Shown: positions 35,497-46,830 of the stretch, piece by piece
How the letters are laid out: each line of letters begins with the position of its first letter
How positions within the stretch are numbered: position 1 is the stretch's first letter
Assembly: GCF_030272615.1 (NCBI RefSeq)
Contig: NC_081414.1
Span: 54,771,636-54,835,635 of the forward strand
Direction of reading: 5' to 3'
Length of the DNA stretch: 64,000 nt
Source of the DNA: Cryptomeria japonica
Lineage: Eukaryota > Streptophyta > Pinopsida > Cupressales > Cupressaceae
Program-made: the position numbers and the translations under genes
Notes under the pieces: generated by a model
Seen by the model: the letters and a program-made list of their open reading frames with translations, nothing else
Database searches by the model: none
What the model was told of the DNA's origin: nothing

Positions 35497-36778
35497 TTAA
35501 TTTGGAATAGGTGCACCTAACTCGGTAGATAAGGTGCTTTCTTCATTTGACACAATTTCCTTCTTTTTCCAAATCATCTGTAATTTGCCTTTTATTTCCT
35601 TAGTGTCTTCTCTACGTTGATCTCTGTAATCTCTAGCCAAGTGTCCAACTTTGTGACAATGAAAACATGCCATACCAGGATTTCTCCATGATCTTCGGTT
35701 GTTCATTCCAAACCTTATAAAGCAGTTGACACTTATATGTCCATATCTTCCACAACATTCAGACCATATCCTTGTATTGTAATCCCATGGTACTACAAAA
35801 TACTATTGGTTAGGATCTGTGTGTGTTCGGTAACCTCTAGTATTTGCTCGGTGTGTAGACCACATATAGTTCTTTTGCTTAAACCAACACTTCTCGGTAC
35901 TATGTCCATATCTATTGCAGTTTTTACAAAATCCTTTAAATTTTGCCTTCTAATAATTGCTAGCAGACTTTGTCCTATATTGGTTAGATGTGTGACCATA
36001 TTTATTGCAATTGTAACAATAACCATTAGACCTTGTGACATTCGGTTGCTTACCTTTTCTGATTTGGCACATGTTGGTAGTATGTCCTTGTTTTCCACAG
36101 TAGTTGCAAATAAGTTTCTTTCCTTTGATGTTCTTCTTGTTTCTAGCTTGCTTTGATGATTCTCCTCTCTTGGTAGTGTGGATTCTCTTCTCTGTAGAGT
36201 CTTTTCCTTTGTAACTGAGTCCTACAACTTTGTTGGGTCTTTTTGTATTAAGTTGCTCATCCAAAATTTTTGATGCTTCATAACTCTTCTTCAGTGTTTC
36301 TTTGGATTTCTTCTCCGTTTCAAGTTCATTGGTCAACCTTGATAGTTCAAGTTTTAATGCTTGATTCTCATCATCTTTTAGATTTGCTTCATGATGTGCA
36401 TAACCCAATTGATCTAACAAATTTTGTTGAATCCCAGTCAACTTTATCCTCGACTGTCCTCAATGCATCTAGATTTTCAGTCATCTGTGTGCTGAAATGT
36501 TCATGTCCTCTTTTCATTGCTTTTAGCTGATCAGTTAGTGCTTTGTTCATTTCCTTCAGTTCTTCAGTCATCTCTTTAGTCTCTTCAGATATACTGTTCT
36601 CAGATGATGTTTCAATTTGTTCCACTAACTCTTGAGAGTCCTGCAAATCATCAGACAATCTTTTTCTGACTTTCAATGATTTTTGCATTTGTCTTTGCAT
36701 GTCTGCAATCACTTGATTAGCATGATCCAACTCTTCTTGTAGTTACACTATTCTGTGAGATTGTTTATAGCCTTCCAT
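35497..36778 (-). pseudogene. Gag-like protein of family A with five zinc-knuckle units
   Basis: The start at 36778 (MEGYKQSH) is 47 bases after the PBS. The N-terminal 110 residues are coiled coil (Glu/Lys/Leu heptads). A frame change near 36400 leads to a second coiled part and a basic linker. Five CCHC-type units follow: CNYCGKQGHTTNMC (intact), CYNCNKYGHTSNQY (last Cys to Tyr), CKNCNRYGHSTEKC (intact), SECCGRYGHISVNC (first Cys lost) and CFHCHKVGHLARDY (last Cys to Tyr). Zinc knuckles bind the packaged RNA. Plant Gag proteins usually have one or two, so five is unusual. There is no recognisable Gag capsid core. Role inferred from position and knuckles. Confidence 0.75.
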
Positions 36779-36824
36779 TGATAAGATCTTTTTCTTTAGG
36801 CTTAATCCCTTTTCCAAGATTGAG

Positions 36825-36836
36825 GCTCTGATACCA
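36825..36836 (-). promoter_or_regulatory. Primer-binding site of family A (tRNA-iMet type)
   Basis: On the minus strand tggtatcagagc lies two bases after the LTR end. It is a perfect match to the standard plant Copia primer site. Confidence 0.92.
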
Positions 36837-36838
36837 AT

Positions 36839-38006
36839 TGTTAGGCCCAATATGCAAAGCTAATATATTGAGAGGGGAGGGGTGAATCAGTACTTCAAAT
36901 CCTTTCTTCAACAATAACTTTACTATTAAGCATAAACCAAAAACTGTTGTAACATAACATAAAGCTAAAACAAATAAATAAAAATCATACATTATTCACT
37001 CCATAACACATATATTTTGGTTACACAAAAACTCTTGGTTAGAGAGAAAAATTGTGGTGGGGATGGCACCCACAACTTCACTACTGCAATAATAAAGGTT
37101 TCTTGGTTAGAGCTACATGTTTAGCTATTTCTGATAGATACCCTTTTAGGAGTATCAAGATCGTTAGATCTACCTTGCTAAAGGATTTTACAACACTTAT
37201 TCTAAATGCTGCACCTCGTTAAAGGCTTTATAATTTATAGACTTTGTTAGAGTCTTTTACCCTGTTAAAGGTTTCTCTTACAACTCAAAATATTACAATA
37301 AAATCTTTACAAATATCTGCAACTTCACATTTGAAATGTTATAGCAGATTCTATGTGCTCAAAATGAGATTACCTTGCTTATAGCATACCTCGGTAATCC
37401 ATAAAGTAACCTGCTAAACCCTTTTGTTTATTCTATTCCTTGACTATTCTGTGAAATCCTTCTTGGTGACCTCTGTGTCTCTAACAGTCACAATACTCAG
37501 TGCTTCCTTATCTATTACACATGTCTTGCTTCATATACCTCTATGTTTGATCCTTAATTCATGCTGTATAAATAGATCTCTTATGTCGGTGATCTGTTTC
37601 ATTGCTTTGATCTTACAAACATGATTTATCGAATGAATAACCATACAAAATATTTCATTGGATAGATGACCTCAAGATCATACAAAATCTTTAAGTGCAA
37701 TTTCCAATGTGATAATGATTCCCTGCTCCTTGATCTTGTAACACATTTCCCATGTGTGTCTAGGTTCAATGAATCTGGTAACACGTTTCACTCGGTGTGT
37801 GTTCACTCGGTATATTATTTTTGCTGCTTGGTGGACATAGAGTGTTACTCGATAGACAGCTCATTGTATACTAGGCTCTGTGACTACTTTCTTCTATAAC
37901 TGACTGCTCTGTGCTTACCGACTGAATATTTCAGTAGTAGTAACCGACTAGAGTATATAGAATGACTTTGGATATAAAACTAATGACAACTTAGTAAAGA
38001 GTAACA
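36839..38006 (-). repeat. 5' LTR of family A
   Basis: 1168 bp. On the minus strand it begins tgttactc and ends gggcctaaca. A U5 box (ctgattcaccc..ctct) lies about 35 bases before its end, as in family B and the Copia element. Confidence 0.9.
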
Positions 38007-38011
38007 TTTTT

Positions 38012-38747
38012 TACTACAACCTTTTAGAGATTCAGAAACTCGTACGTCTGACCACCTTAACTTGGTCTAAACTTAATGAAATTCAATTTTGTTTTATCCT
38101 ATAGTAGATGAAGAATAGAATATGACGCATATTTTGAATTCAAAAAATGTGATACCGTTTGAAAGTTATGGGTGTTTTTCAATCAACCTATTAATCAAGA
38201 CGTTAGTCAAAACTCAATAAGAAAGAAAATAATAATTATTTATTAAAGTCAAAATAAGGCAAACCTTAAATGTTGGAAAGCTGAGAATGTCCTTAAAATC
38301 CCTTTTCGTTTTATCAATTTCAGCTAAAAAAAAGTTGTCAGCCACAAGGACAAAGTTTGGAAAAACAAGTACTCAAAAACACATTTTTTTAGTTGACTTT
38401 CCAGGCTTGGCATTTCCTAGCCAAATCCCAAAGAAATCCCAAGCCAAATTCCAAGATTTTAAGTTTTTGTCCAAGAAATCGGATATCCAATTTTTATAAG
38501 TTTATATTATGAATAAAATAAATAATATTTTGTATATAATTATATATTAATACACAATATATTAATACACAATATATTAATATACAACATATTAATATAT
38601 TCATATATAATAAACATGTTATATATTAATACTATAATATATAAATCTATATATTAAAATATATTATTAATAATTTTATTAATATATTGACAATAAAAGA
38701 TATTAGATATTGGATAATATACAATATTCAGTACTTTGTTTAAGATA
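38012..38747. other. AT-rich flank with TA-rich repeats
   Basis: Non-coding. Between 38520 and 38700 are runs of imperfect TATTAATA units. tcggatatccaatt at about 38477 recurs at about 54532, and tagatattggata near 38703 recurs in inverted form near 54470, next to the TC tract. Confidence 0.55.
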
Positions 38748-39037
38748 GTGAGAGAGAGAGAGAGAGAGATTATTGGCAAGGGATAAGGAGAAAGTGGTCT
38801 AGATAGAAAGAGAGGGGGAAATGGAGAGGGATAGAAGGGTAGGGCAGAGAGAGATAGGGAGAGAAGGGTAAAGGGTTTTAGAGAGAGATGGGGGGAGAGA
38901 GAAATATTTGATACCTTGTTTAGGATAGGGAGAGAGAGTGAGAGAGGTCTAGGGAGATAAGGGGATAGGGAGAGAGAGGGAAAGAGATATGGGGGAGAGA
39001 AAGAGAGTAATTAGGGGTAGGGAGAGAGAGGGAGAGA

Positions 39038-39070
<33 letters not shown>
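38748..39070. repeat. GA-rich tract at the left edge of the satellite
   Basis: Perfect and imperfect (GA)n runs with G-rich interruptions. The string atggagagggatag occurs here near 38820 and, in reverse complement, in the TC tract near 54385. The two tracts may therefore be copies of one sequence in opposite orientation. Confidence 0.75.
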
Positions 39071-39072
<2 letters not shown>

Positions 39073-40387
39073 CTAAGGAGAGTGAGTTTATAGATGTCCT
39101 AAGGGGTCATATGGTGTCGTTAGGGATCATATCGAGTCCTAAGGGGGAATGCATGTATCAGAACACCATATGACCCCTTAGGACACCATATCACCCATGT
39201 TGGGACATCATATTGTCGTTAGGGGTTATATGGTGTCGTAAGGGGTCATATGGTATTCTGAGGGGGCACATGGTGTCATTAGGTGTCATATGAGGTCTTA
39301 AGGGGCAACACATGTGTTAGAATGCCATCTAATCCCTTTAGGACACCATATGGACATCATATGGTCCTAAGGGGTCATATGGTGTCTTGAGGGGCCATAT
39401 GGTGTCCTAAGGGGTCATATGGTGTTGTTAGGGGTCATATGATGCCCCAAGGGCCCAAACATGTGTTAGAACAACATATGAACCCTTAGGACATCATATG
39501 AGCCATTTAGACATCATATTGTCCTAAGAGGTCATATGTTGTCATAACAGGTCATGCCATATACTAGGATGTTAAAAGAGGTCATATGGTGTCCTAAAGG
39601 GTCATACAACGTCATTAGGGGTCATATGGGGTCCTACGGGACCACACATGTGTTAGAACACAATATGACCCCTTAGGACACCATATGACCCCTTAGGACA
39701 TCATATTGTCCTAAGCAGTCATATGGTGTCATAAGGAGTCATGTTGTGTATTAGCATGTTAAAAGGGGTAATATGGGGTCCTAAGGGGTCATATGTTGTC
39801 GTTAGGGATCATATGATGTATTAAGAGCCCACACATGTGTTAGAATAACATACAACCTCTTACAACACCATATGACCCCTTAGAACACCATATGACCCCT
39901 TAGGACACCATATCACCCATTTGGACATCATATTGTCCTGAGGGGTCATATAGTGTCATAAGGGGTCATGTTGTTTACTAAGATTCTAAAAGGGGTCATA
40001 TGTTGTCCTAAGGGGTCTTACGGTGTCATTAGGGGTCATATGGGGTCCTAAGGGCCTATACATGTGTTAGAACACCATATGAACCCTTAGGACATGATAT
40101 GACCCATTAGGACATCACATTGTCCTAAGGGGTCATATGGTGTCATAAGGGGTCATGTCATGTACTAGGATGCTAAAAGGGGTCATATGGTGTCCTAAGG
40201 CCCCACACATGTGTTAGAACACCATATGACCCTTTAAGACACCATATGATCCATTAGGACATCATATTGATCTAAAGGGTCACATGTTGTCATAAGCGGT
40301 CATGTCATGTACTAGGATGTTAAAAGGGGTCATATGGTGTCCTAAGGGCCCACACATGTGTTAGAACACCATATGACCCCTTATAAC
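39071..40387. repeat. CATATG foldback satellite, left part
   Basis: Built from a 20-base module, cctaaggggtcatatggtgt, and its reverse complement, in alternating orientation, with spacers such as cacacatgtgttagaa. Pairs of opposite modules with the cacacatgtg loop between them can fold into hairpins. Larger units recur at irregular distances of about 120-250 bp. No coding content. Not CRISPR: the modules face both ways and the spacers are repeats themselves. The array continues at 52729 after family B. Confidence 0.88.
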
Positions 40388-41279
40388 TATTGGCAATTGA
40401 CACTCATCCGGGTTATAGGTGTTGTCATTGATGGCAACACACTTCATGGGGGATCCGACAATCAAGGTAACCGACATTCACTTTACTGGAACTAGCAGAC
40501 ATGTAACTGGAAAACTTGGAACCGGTATTCTAAGGCCAACATAGGAGATTGATCCAGAAAGTGTGGAAGTAGCAATGGTCATATTGTTTCATGTTTATAT
40601 TTTGTTTGGGCTGACATGTGTCTTAGCATTTTTAATATGATTGTAAGATGATATTAGGTATTTGTGTTTATTCATGTAAATGGGTATATAAGCCAGTCTA
40701 GGTTAGGTCATTATGCAGACATGATAGATAAGAGATGCGATAGGTTATGTGATGGTATGTGAGAAAGATCTTGATTGATAAAATGTGAATGTAAAGATCT
40801 ATAATCAGTCTTGATTATTTGTCTAGAGGTTTGGGAAGCGATCTAAGTTACTGATAAGGGAGGTTACAGTTTAATCGGTACAGACAATGCTTAAACCAGA
40901 ACTCATCTAGCATAGCAGATGCACATTCTGAGTTCAATTTTTGTTTGTAATCCAGTACATTGTATCTATAGTCAGTGAGGCTCCTTTTGTGATGAGCAGT
41001 GTGCCTTCCTGCATGTGTAGGACCCTCTTGTAATATTTATTTAGTTAGCCAGTGGATAGATATTGTGGGTCTCTAATCCCATCGTGGTTTTTCCTCTTTG
41101 AGGTTTTCCACGTATAAATCTTTATGTTATGGTGTGGATTCATGTGTTTGCATTAATATTACTTGTTTTTACTTTCTTTTATACATATCGGTTAAGTGGA
41201 TTTTTTAATAAGGTTGAAAATATTATATCTAATAGAACACTGATTCACCCCCCACTCTTAGTCTTCCTTGATTCCAACA
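40388..41279 (+). repeat. 5' LTR of family B
   Basis: 892 bp, beginning tattggcaattg (TA where TG is expected) and ending attccaaca. A TATA box is near 40684 (tatataag). The U5 box tgattcacccc..actcttagt lies about 35 bases before the end. Confidence 0.87.
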
Positions 41280-41281
41280 AT

Positions 41282-41293
41282 TGGTACTAGAGC
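41282..41293 (+). promoter_or_regulatory. Primer-binding site of family B (tRNA-iMet type)
   Basis: tggtactagagc, two bases different from the standard TGGTATCAGAGC, lies two bases after the LTR end. Confidence 0.8.
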
Positions 41294-41353
41294 TTGGTGC
41301 CTTGGAATAAGTCTAACAACTTAAGGAAGATCCTGAATCCAGAATCCATAGAG

Positions 41354-42360
41354 ATGAGTCTACAGAAGGAAGTTGAAGTAGCACTTGAAGACTATGATGC
41401 TGAAAGGTTGAAGAACTTTAAGCTGCAAGATGAGTTGAATTCTGCAAAGGAATTCATCCTTACCCTATAGGAGAGGTTATCATCTACTCAAGTTAAAAGG
41501 AAGGTACTTTTACAAAATCCAGATGATGAAGAGAAGAATGCCCTTAAGGAATTATGCTAGAAATTGAGTCAGGAGAATAATGTCATGAAGAATGAGATGC
41601 AATCCATGACCATGAGGATGTCCAAGGAGATTGAAGACCAGAAGAAGAATGAAGAAAATCTTGCTATATCTCTGAAAGACAGATCTGAGCAATGCATTAG
41701 GCTAGCACATGAGAATGATTTGTTGAGAACAGAACTTGTGCAATAACAGAACAATGAGTAAGAGTTGGAAAGAATGGTGACAGTCCTAAGAAGTAATTTG
41801 GATGTTGCAATTGAATACAAAGAAAAGTTCAGAGTTAGTTTTGCAAGGCTTGATAAATTATTGAAGGATCAAAGAGACACTAGAGACACTAGAGGTCTTG
41901 GATTTGAGCATGGAGAAAGATCTGGTGCTGCAAATCAAGGGAATCCACTGGACAACCAGAATCTGAAATCATCGGTAAGGCAACTCAATGCACACAAATT
42001 TAATGGTAGGTACTTTGTTTGTAATAAGTTTGGTCATAGAGAAAGTCAATGTAGGAATAGAGCAAATCAAAATCATAATGCAGTTCCCGGTTAGTGTTCA
42101 AATCGTAAAAAGTATGGTCATAGGATAGAAGATTGTAGAATGAATGTGAGATGTCATGCATGTAGAAATTTTGGACATATGGCTACTCAATGTAGGTCAA
42201 AGAATGGTCAAGGACTCAAGAAGGCAATTTAGAAGAACAATATTACTTTCTATGCATGTAACAAAATAGGACACATTGCTAAATATTGCAGAAGCAATAA
42301 TACACCAGAAGGGAATGGCACATCCAATGAGAAGGGAAAGAAAAAGGTTGATGAAATATA
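41354..42360 (+). pseudogene. Gag-like protein of family B with four zinc-knuckle units
   Basis: The ATG at 41354 opens MSLQKEVEVALEDYDAERL. About 180 residues of coiled coil follow, with stops near 41468, 41558, 41741 and 41759. A short linker leads to four knuckle units at 42013-42300: YFVCNKFGHRESQC, CSNRKKYGHRIEDC, CHACRNFGHMATQC and FYACNKIGHIAKYC. Only the third keeps all four zinc ligands; the others have lost one Cys each. The frame ends in a cluster of stops near 42360. The layout (coiled coil, no capsid core, row of knuckles) matches the Gag of family A. Confidence 0.75.
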
Positions 42361-42832
42361 GTAAGATCATGCTAAATAGTGGGTTAGGAAATTTGATGAT
42401 CAACCAGTAGAGGCGAATTCACCGGTTACTCAACCAGTAGAGTAGAACGTTCCTACACTAGTAGGAAACACATCCAATAACTAAGGCATTAGCCTTAGGG
42501 GGAGGAAAATGAATGACAAATTCTGCATTACCTCTGCTAAAGGTTAAAAATCTTGTTTTAGATCTTGGTCAAGTCAATTTGGAGAATAACTAGCACTGAG
42601 AGAATGGATTTTGAATCTGGTATGATATGCCAACATGCATTAATATCAATAAGGAAATAGGGTTTTGCAAGATAAAAAGGATTAGATGCTTCTTTTTTGA
42701 TCACACAACACTTAGAGCGAAGCAGAGCGATTTTAAGGTGTTTAAGGTGATTAAGTGCATTTTCTAGTGATTTCCAGTATTTTTTGAGCATATTTTCAAA
42801 GGTTTTCACTGGCTTAGGTTGAGAGGTATTTT
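42361..42832 (+). other. Family B interior before the Copia insertion
   Basis: Degraded continuation of the Gag frame, then non-coding sequence. The last five bases (atttt, 42828-42832) are the left target copy of the Copia element. Confidence 0.6.
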
Positions 42833-44257
42833 TGTTGCATATGATGAACCGATATGATGATATGATGATAATGTATATTGTCATTGATGTCAATAAGTGC
42901 AAGTGAACTAGTATGAAGATTGGAAGAAGTTGGAGAACCGATATGAAGAGTTGAAGTGAACCGGTGTCAAGGTTACACTAAGTGTGACTACTGGTTGGTA
43001 GTCTTAGCTCTAGGGTTTCCGGTTTGGCAATCTAGCTTGTGTGATGCAACTGGTGAGATTCTGTGATGAGCTAGCTAAGAGATAAGGATGGGATTGAGAT
43101 GCAACATTAGTTTTGTGCACGTGAAGGATTTCCTTGAGAATCTTGCATGTGAAGATCTATTGCATTAAATGTCTACCTCGAGAATGAACATTATTCTTAG
43201 CGGTATGAGAAGAGAGCATGATGGGTCACTGATTCCCATATGCGGTGGACAATGGACAATGCAGAATGACTTGTGATCTATTTGAGATTGTTTTATTCTA
43301 TGCAAAGTGTTTGGACAGTCAGGATTGGACCGTTTGTAATTGTAAACCTAAAATGCTTAGGGTTTAGAGTTTATGTTGCCAGCCTAATTGTTGTCTATAA
43401 GGTCGATGATGTTTGTTATTGTAAGTTGTTGGAAAATTTTGTGTGTGTATCTGAGTGATGTGATACTTGCCAGACCAGTGAGTGGAAAACTACAGAGTGT
43501 GATTGTAGAGTAGAGGAACTGAAAAGGATCCACCTTAGCATGTAGTGTTGTTATCAGATCAGAGCTTTACCTATTGTCTTCTAACCATTTCAACAGTAGG
43601 AAAAACCCTTTGCCGGTTATCTTTAATAGGCTTATTGTAAAACCTCTAACCAGGTGACTCAAGTTCATTGAGTTCTTCAAATCCTCTAGCAAGGTAACCT
43701 TTAATAGGGTTTCAACCTTTAATAGGGTAAATAGCCATCCCTTAACCGGGTGATCTTTAACAGGATCGGTTCCTAGCAAAACCTTATTGTAAAGTCTTTA
43801 ACCGGACTAGGCTCCTAACAGACCAAGCTTCAAAAGAGTTAAAAAACAAGCTTGTGGGTATTCATCCCCACCATGGTTTTTCCCATTTGGGTTTCCACGT
43901 GAAAAATCTGTGTGTTATGAGTTGTGCATTTTTCATGTGATGATTGAGTATTCTTTATTTAAGTGATTATACATGTAAAGGAAATGGTTATGGTATTACT
44001 AATATAACACATGCATATGTATATTGGTGAAGCTACTATCAAGTGTTGAATGATATTTGAAATATTCAATTTTACTGGTTTATGCTGTCTGAAGTCTGAC
44101 TGTGTTTAACCGGTATTTCCATGGTTAAGTTCAGTGATGAAGACAACTGGTTAGAATTGTTTTAACTTGATATGTTGGGGAGAAGATTTTGTATGTACTG
44201 ATTCACCCCCCCCTCTCAGTACCAATTAGGCTATTTGTTGTTCATCATTATTCATCA
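42833..44257 (+). repeat. 5' LTR of the Copia element
   Basis: 1425 bp, from tgttgcatatgatg to ttcatca. It lacks one G of the tgttggcatatg start seen in the 3' LTR. The U5 box gattcaccccccc..ctctcagt is near 44201-44220. Confidence 0.95.
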
Positions 44258-44259
44258 AT

Positions 44260-44271
44260 TGGTATCAGAGC
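44260..44271 (+). promoter_or_regulatory. Primer-binding site of the Copia element
   Basis: tggtatcagagc, a perfect match to the standard plant initiator tRNA-Met site, two bases after the LTR end. Confidence 0.95.
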
Positions 44272-44329
44272 GACTCTAGGTCCTCGGTGATATAAGCTTA
44301 ACCGCTTGTCGACAAAAGATCCTTCCTTA

Positions 44330-45214
44330 ATGATGAAGAGGGAAGGTCCAAAGCTCAATAGGGATAACTTCAAAATATGGAAGGACAAAATGAAGATTTA
44401 TATCAAGAGTTTGGGTGCTCAAAAATGGAGTTATGTTGAGAATGTCTATGTAATCCCCAATGGAACTCTAACCAATGATCAAAAAAGAGATATTCAAGAA
44501 AATGGTCAAGTCATGGAAGCCCTTATTATCAGCCTATCCGATATTGAGTTCATTGATGTACAAGATAAGGACACTCCTCAAGATGTATGGGACACATTGG
44601 AAACTATTTATGGCGGTGATGAGCATGTCAAGCAAGCTAAGGAAGAGAGCCTTAAATGAAAATTTGAAGACATGAGAATGGTTGAAGGAGAGGCCATTCA
44701 ACAATATGGCATAAGGATCAAGATTGTGGTTGGAGATATCAAGAGCACTGGTGAAACAATTGATGATGCCACCATTGTCAGTAAAGTTTTGAGATCATTG
44801 TTACCTCTCTATGCAATTAGAGTTGCTTCTATTCAAGAACTAAGGTCTATCAACAAAACCAAGGTATCCTTAGACTCTATCATTGCAAAGTTGACTACAT
44901 ATGAGTTGAATAGCTATGATGGCAGTGTTCACAAGACCGAGTCAGCCTTTAGAGCATATGTTGCACCAAACAAAAATGGAAAAGAAGTAAGTACCAGTTA
45001 TGAATCCATGCAAAGCGGAGGTATGGATGATGAAGAGATTATGATGGAGTTTGAAGCTCTTCTTGCTAATAGACTTCCAAAAGGCACTAGAAAATATAGA
45101 TGTAAGCTTCCTTTAAAATGTTTTTCCTGCAATAAGATAGGACATATAGCTCTTAATTGTCCTAACAATGACAATAAGGATAAACCGGAGAGGTTTAGAA
45201 AGTATAAAGGATGA
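44330..45214 (+). pseudogene. gag: Copia Gag
   Basis: The first ATG is at 44330; an upstream in-frame TTG at 44306 may be a mutated older start. The core begins KREGPKLNRDNFKIWKDKM, the usual N-terminus of plant Copia Gag, followed by a DVWDTLETIYGG motif. A TGA at 44657 breaks it. One intact zinc knuckle (CFSCNKIGHIALNC) lies at about 45119-45160. A TGA at 45212 ends this part, but the same frame continues into the protease. It forms the particle and binds RNA. Confidence 0.9.
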
Positions 45215-46830
45215 AATAGAAGAAATTATCTTGTTGCAGTTGATGAAGGTGTTACTGATGAAGAATCTGAGGATGAAGAGAATGAGGACATAGTGTTTGT
45301 AGCTGCAAAGGAAGAAGTGTTTGACAAGAAAGAACTTGTCTCTCGCATTGACAACTATAATGAGTGGATTATTGATAGTGGTTGTTCTCACCACATGACT
45401 GGTGATCAGAGAAAGTTTTTGTCTCTGGAAGAATATGATGGAGGTGTTGTCCATTTTGGCAACGATGCACCATGCCTGGTAAAAAATAAAGAATCCATCT
45501 CACTGAATGGAAAGAGTAGTGCAGATGATGTCTACTGGGTAGAAGGTCTTAAGCACAACCTTTTGAGTGTTTCCCAAATAAATGACAAAGGACTCATTTT
45601 GGAGTTCAAAGGTGGAGTCTACAGTATAATTGGAAAGAGTGGTGAACTTATTGCCACTGGTAAGCAGACTAGAGGTAACATGTTTTAGTTCAATGCCAAG
45701 ATTAGTCAGTGTCTGATGGTGAAGTTTAATGATGGTTGGATATGGCATAGGAGACTTTGTCATATGAATTTTGACAATATTGTAAAAGCTAGTAAGATAA
45801 AGACAGTAAGAGGATTGCCTTTGCTGAACAAACCGAAGAATTCTTTGTGTAGAGAATGTCAACTTGGGAAGATGTCTTCCTCAACTTTCAAAGGTAAGTC
45901 TTTTTTAGTAGAGAACTTACTTGATCTTGTGCATACTAATCTATGTGGTCCATTGAAAACTAGAAGTATTTAGGGAGATAGGTATTTCATGATTCTTACT
46001 GTTGACTACTCAAGAATGATGTGGGTCACATTCTTGAAAGACAAGTCTGAGGCATTTGGAAAGTTCAAATCCTTTAGAGCATTAGTAGAGAAGGAAAGTG
46101 GTCAAAAGATAAAATGCCTAAGAACTGATCAAGGAGGTGAATTCACTTCTAATGAATTCAACAAGTAATGTGGAGAGAACGGTATCAAGAGGTAGTTGTC
46201 TACCCCAAGGACACCACAACAGAATGGCATAACAGAAAGGAATAACAGGACTGTAGTTGAAGCGGCTAGAACAATGTTGATCCAAGGAAAGGTTGCTCAC
46301 ACTTTTTGGAGAGAAGCAGTGAGCACTACAGTCTATACTATGAACCGGGTACTCATCAAGAAAGGTAAAGTTAAAACCCCTTATGAGTACTAGACCGAGA
46401 AGACTCCTACTATGATTTATTTTAGAGTATTGGGTAGTAAGTGTTACATCAAGAGAGGTGAGCATCTGAGCAAGTTTGATGCTAAATGTGATGAAGGAAT
46501 ATTTCTAGGATATTCCATTAAGAGCAAAGCTCTCAAGTGCTACAACAATAGGACATAGAAAATTGTTGAGAGTATCAATGTCAGGGTTGATGAATCCCCT
46601 GAGGAGCCTGAGGAAACATGCAACAAACAAGTGAAAGATGAACCAGGTGTAACCTTATGGGAACTGGTTAAGAAAGAGTCAAGAAAAGACCTCAGTGTTC
46701 CTATACTATTAGAAGCTGTAGTAGGTGAAGAAGAAGATAGAGATAAAGAAGAAGAGGAAAAGCAAGCAGAACCAACTAGAGTAATTCCTAGATATGTGAA
46801 ACTACATCATGATCTGAAGTAGATCATAAG
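45215..46830 (+). pseudogene. Copia protease and integrase
   Basis: The protease active site IIDSGCSHHMTGD at about 45368-45405 is intact. The linker VYWVEGLKHNLLSVSQ is typical of plant Copia. The integrase zinc finger (H at 45745, C..C near 45850) is followed by catalytic Asp in LTVDYS, Asp in LRTDQGGEF and Glu in ITERNNR. Stops lie at 45686, 45971, 46166, 46193, 46391, 46556 and 46820, all in one frame. An acidic stretch (46720-46780) separates integrase from RT. Confidence 0.9.

Larger units (their letters stand above)
30138..38006 (-). mobile_element. RT-less LTR element, family A
   Basis: LTRs at 36839-38006 (5') and 30138-31265 (3') are flanked by TTTTT on both sides (30133-30137 and 38007-38011). 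On the minus strand the order is LTR, iMet-type PBS, Gag with coiled coil and zinc knuckles, a long ORF2 of unknown function, a polypurine tract and LTR. No protease, RT, RNase H or integrase motif is present, although 5.6 kb of interior is intact in outline. It is therefore non-autonomous. The PBS, the PPT and the LTR end resemble those of the Copia element at 42833, which suggests Copia enzymes moved it. Confidence 0.88.

Noticed and set aside
35793-36156. Hydrophobic plus-strand frames opposite family A Gag
   Set aside because: They are antisense shadows of the zinc-knuckle region, whose minus-strand frame has clear motifs.
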